From: Spirosoma oryzae
Lineage (GTDB): Bacteria; Bacteroidota; Bacteroidia; Cytophagales; Spirosomataceae
Direction: 5' to 3'
Assembly (NCBI RefSeq): GCF_003002825.1
Contig: NZ_PVTE01000029.1
Coordinates: 1 to 64,000 of the forward strand
Length of the DNA stretch: 64,000 nt
Shown: piece by piece, positions 63,961 to 64,000 of the stretch
Numbering within the stretch: position 1 is the stretch's first letter
Layout of the letters: every line of letters begins with the position of its first letter
The notes under the pieces: generated by a model
What the model was told of the DNA's origin: nothing
Database searches by the model: none
Seen by the model: the letters and a program-made list of their open reading frames with translations, nothing else
Translations under genes and position numbers: made by a program

Positions 63961-64000
63961 GTTTACTGCGTATGTAATTAGCTCCATCGCCCTAAGGGAA

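Overview
The window looks like a piece of chromosome from a moderately GC-rich Bacteroidota member of the Cytophagales (Spirosoma/Fibrella-like; inferred from gene content, not from a search). Evidence: two large TonB-dependent outer-membrane proteins, a type IX secretion (T9SS) sorting domain and the T9SS regulator PorX, GLPGLI, DUF4260 and TIGR02757 family genes, LytTR, ECF sigma/anti-sigma pairs, and promoters of the Bacteroidota type (TAnnTTTG at -7).

Layout. 1-14.6 kb is housekeeping: end of a T9SS-exported protein, panC, a short glycogen-synthase-like gene, glmS, a TonB-dependent receptor, a YbhB/YbcL protein, a Crp/Fnr-like regulator, mutS2, an S41 protease and an NlpC/P60 hydrolase. 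14.9-30.6 kb holds a second outer-membrane protein with a GLPGLI partner, a metal/cobalamin-binding protein plus an AraC regulator, DUF4260 and an epimerase, an acyltransferase, aroA, a DUF4139 protein, an Ldh-type dehydrogenase and the threonine-degradation pair kbl-tdh. lrp diverges from tdh.

31.2-45.4 kb is the unusual part. The 3' end of lrp is repeated three more times in the same orientation, at 32384-32536, 34495-34576 and 45304-45428. Resemblance falls with distance from lrp (3 changes in 153 bases, 3 in 61, about 22 plus a deletion in 126). The repeats cut the region into three blocks: an Rpn-type PD-(D/E)XK nuclease; an M48 lipoprotein protease with a small membrane protein and a possible phosphoesterase remnant; and an 11-kb block with secreted/outer-membrane proteins, a LytTR regulator and a sigma factor - membrane TPR protein - caspase lipoprotein - TPR-CHAT protease operon. 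This looks like stepwise accretion of foreign DNA at the end of lrp, with a two-protease envelope system as cargo. That model is inference.

45.4-46.9 kb (TfoX-like, alpha/beta hydrolase) is probably also accessory. 46.9-53.7 kb returns to core genes: GH13 amylase, porX, a LysM/RlpA-like protein, TIGR02757 and an aldose epimerase. 53.7-55.2 kb is a small AT-rich islet with a hairpin repeat, a truncated oxidoreductase and two unknown ORFs. 55.2-64 kb carries a GH30 lipoprotein, an ALDH7-type dehydrogenase, an ECF sigma/RskA-like anti-sigma pair, msrB and a class A penicillin-binding protein. Many convergent or tail gaps hold strong hairpin terminators, and several gaps hold dispersed palindromic repeats. 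I recognised no tRNA, rRNA, CRISPR array, integrase or complete insertion sequence.
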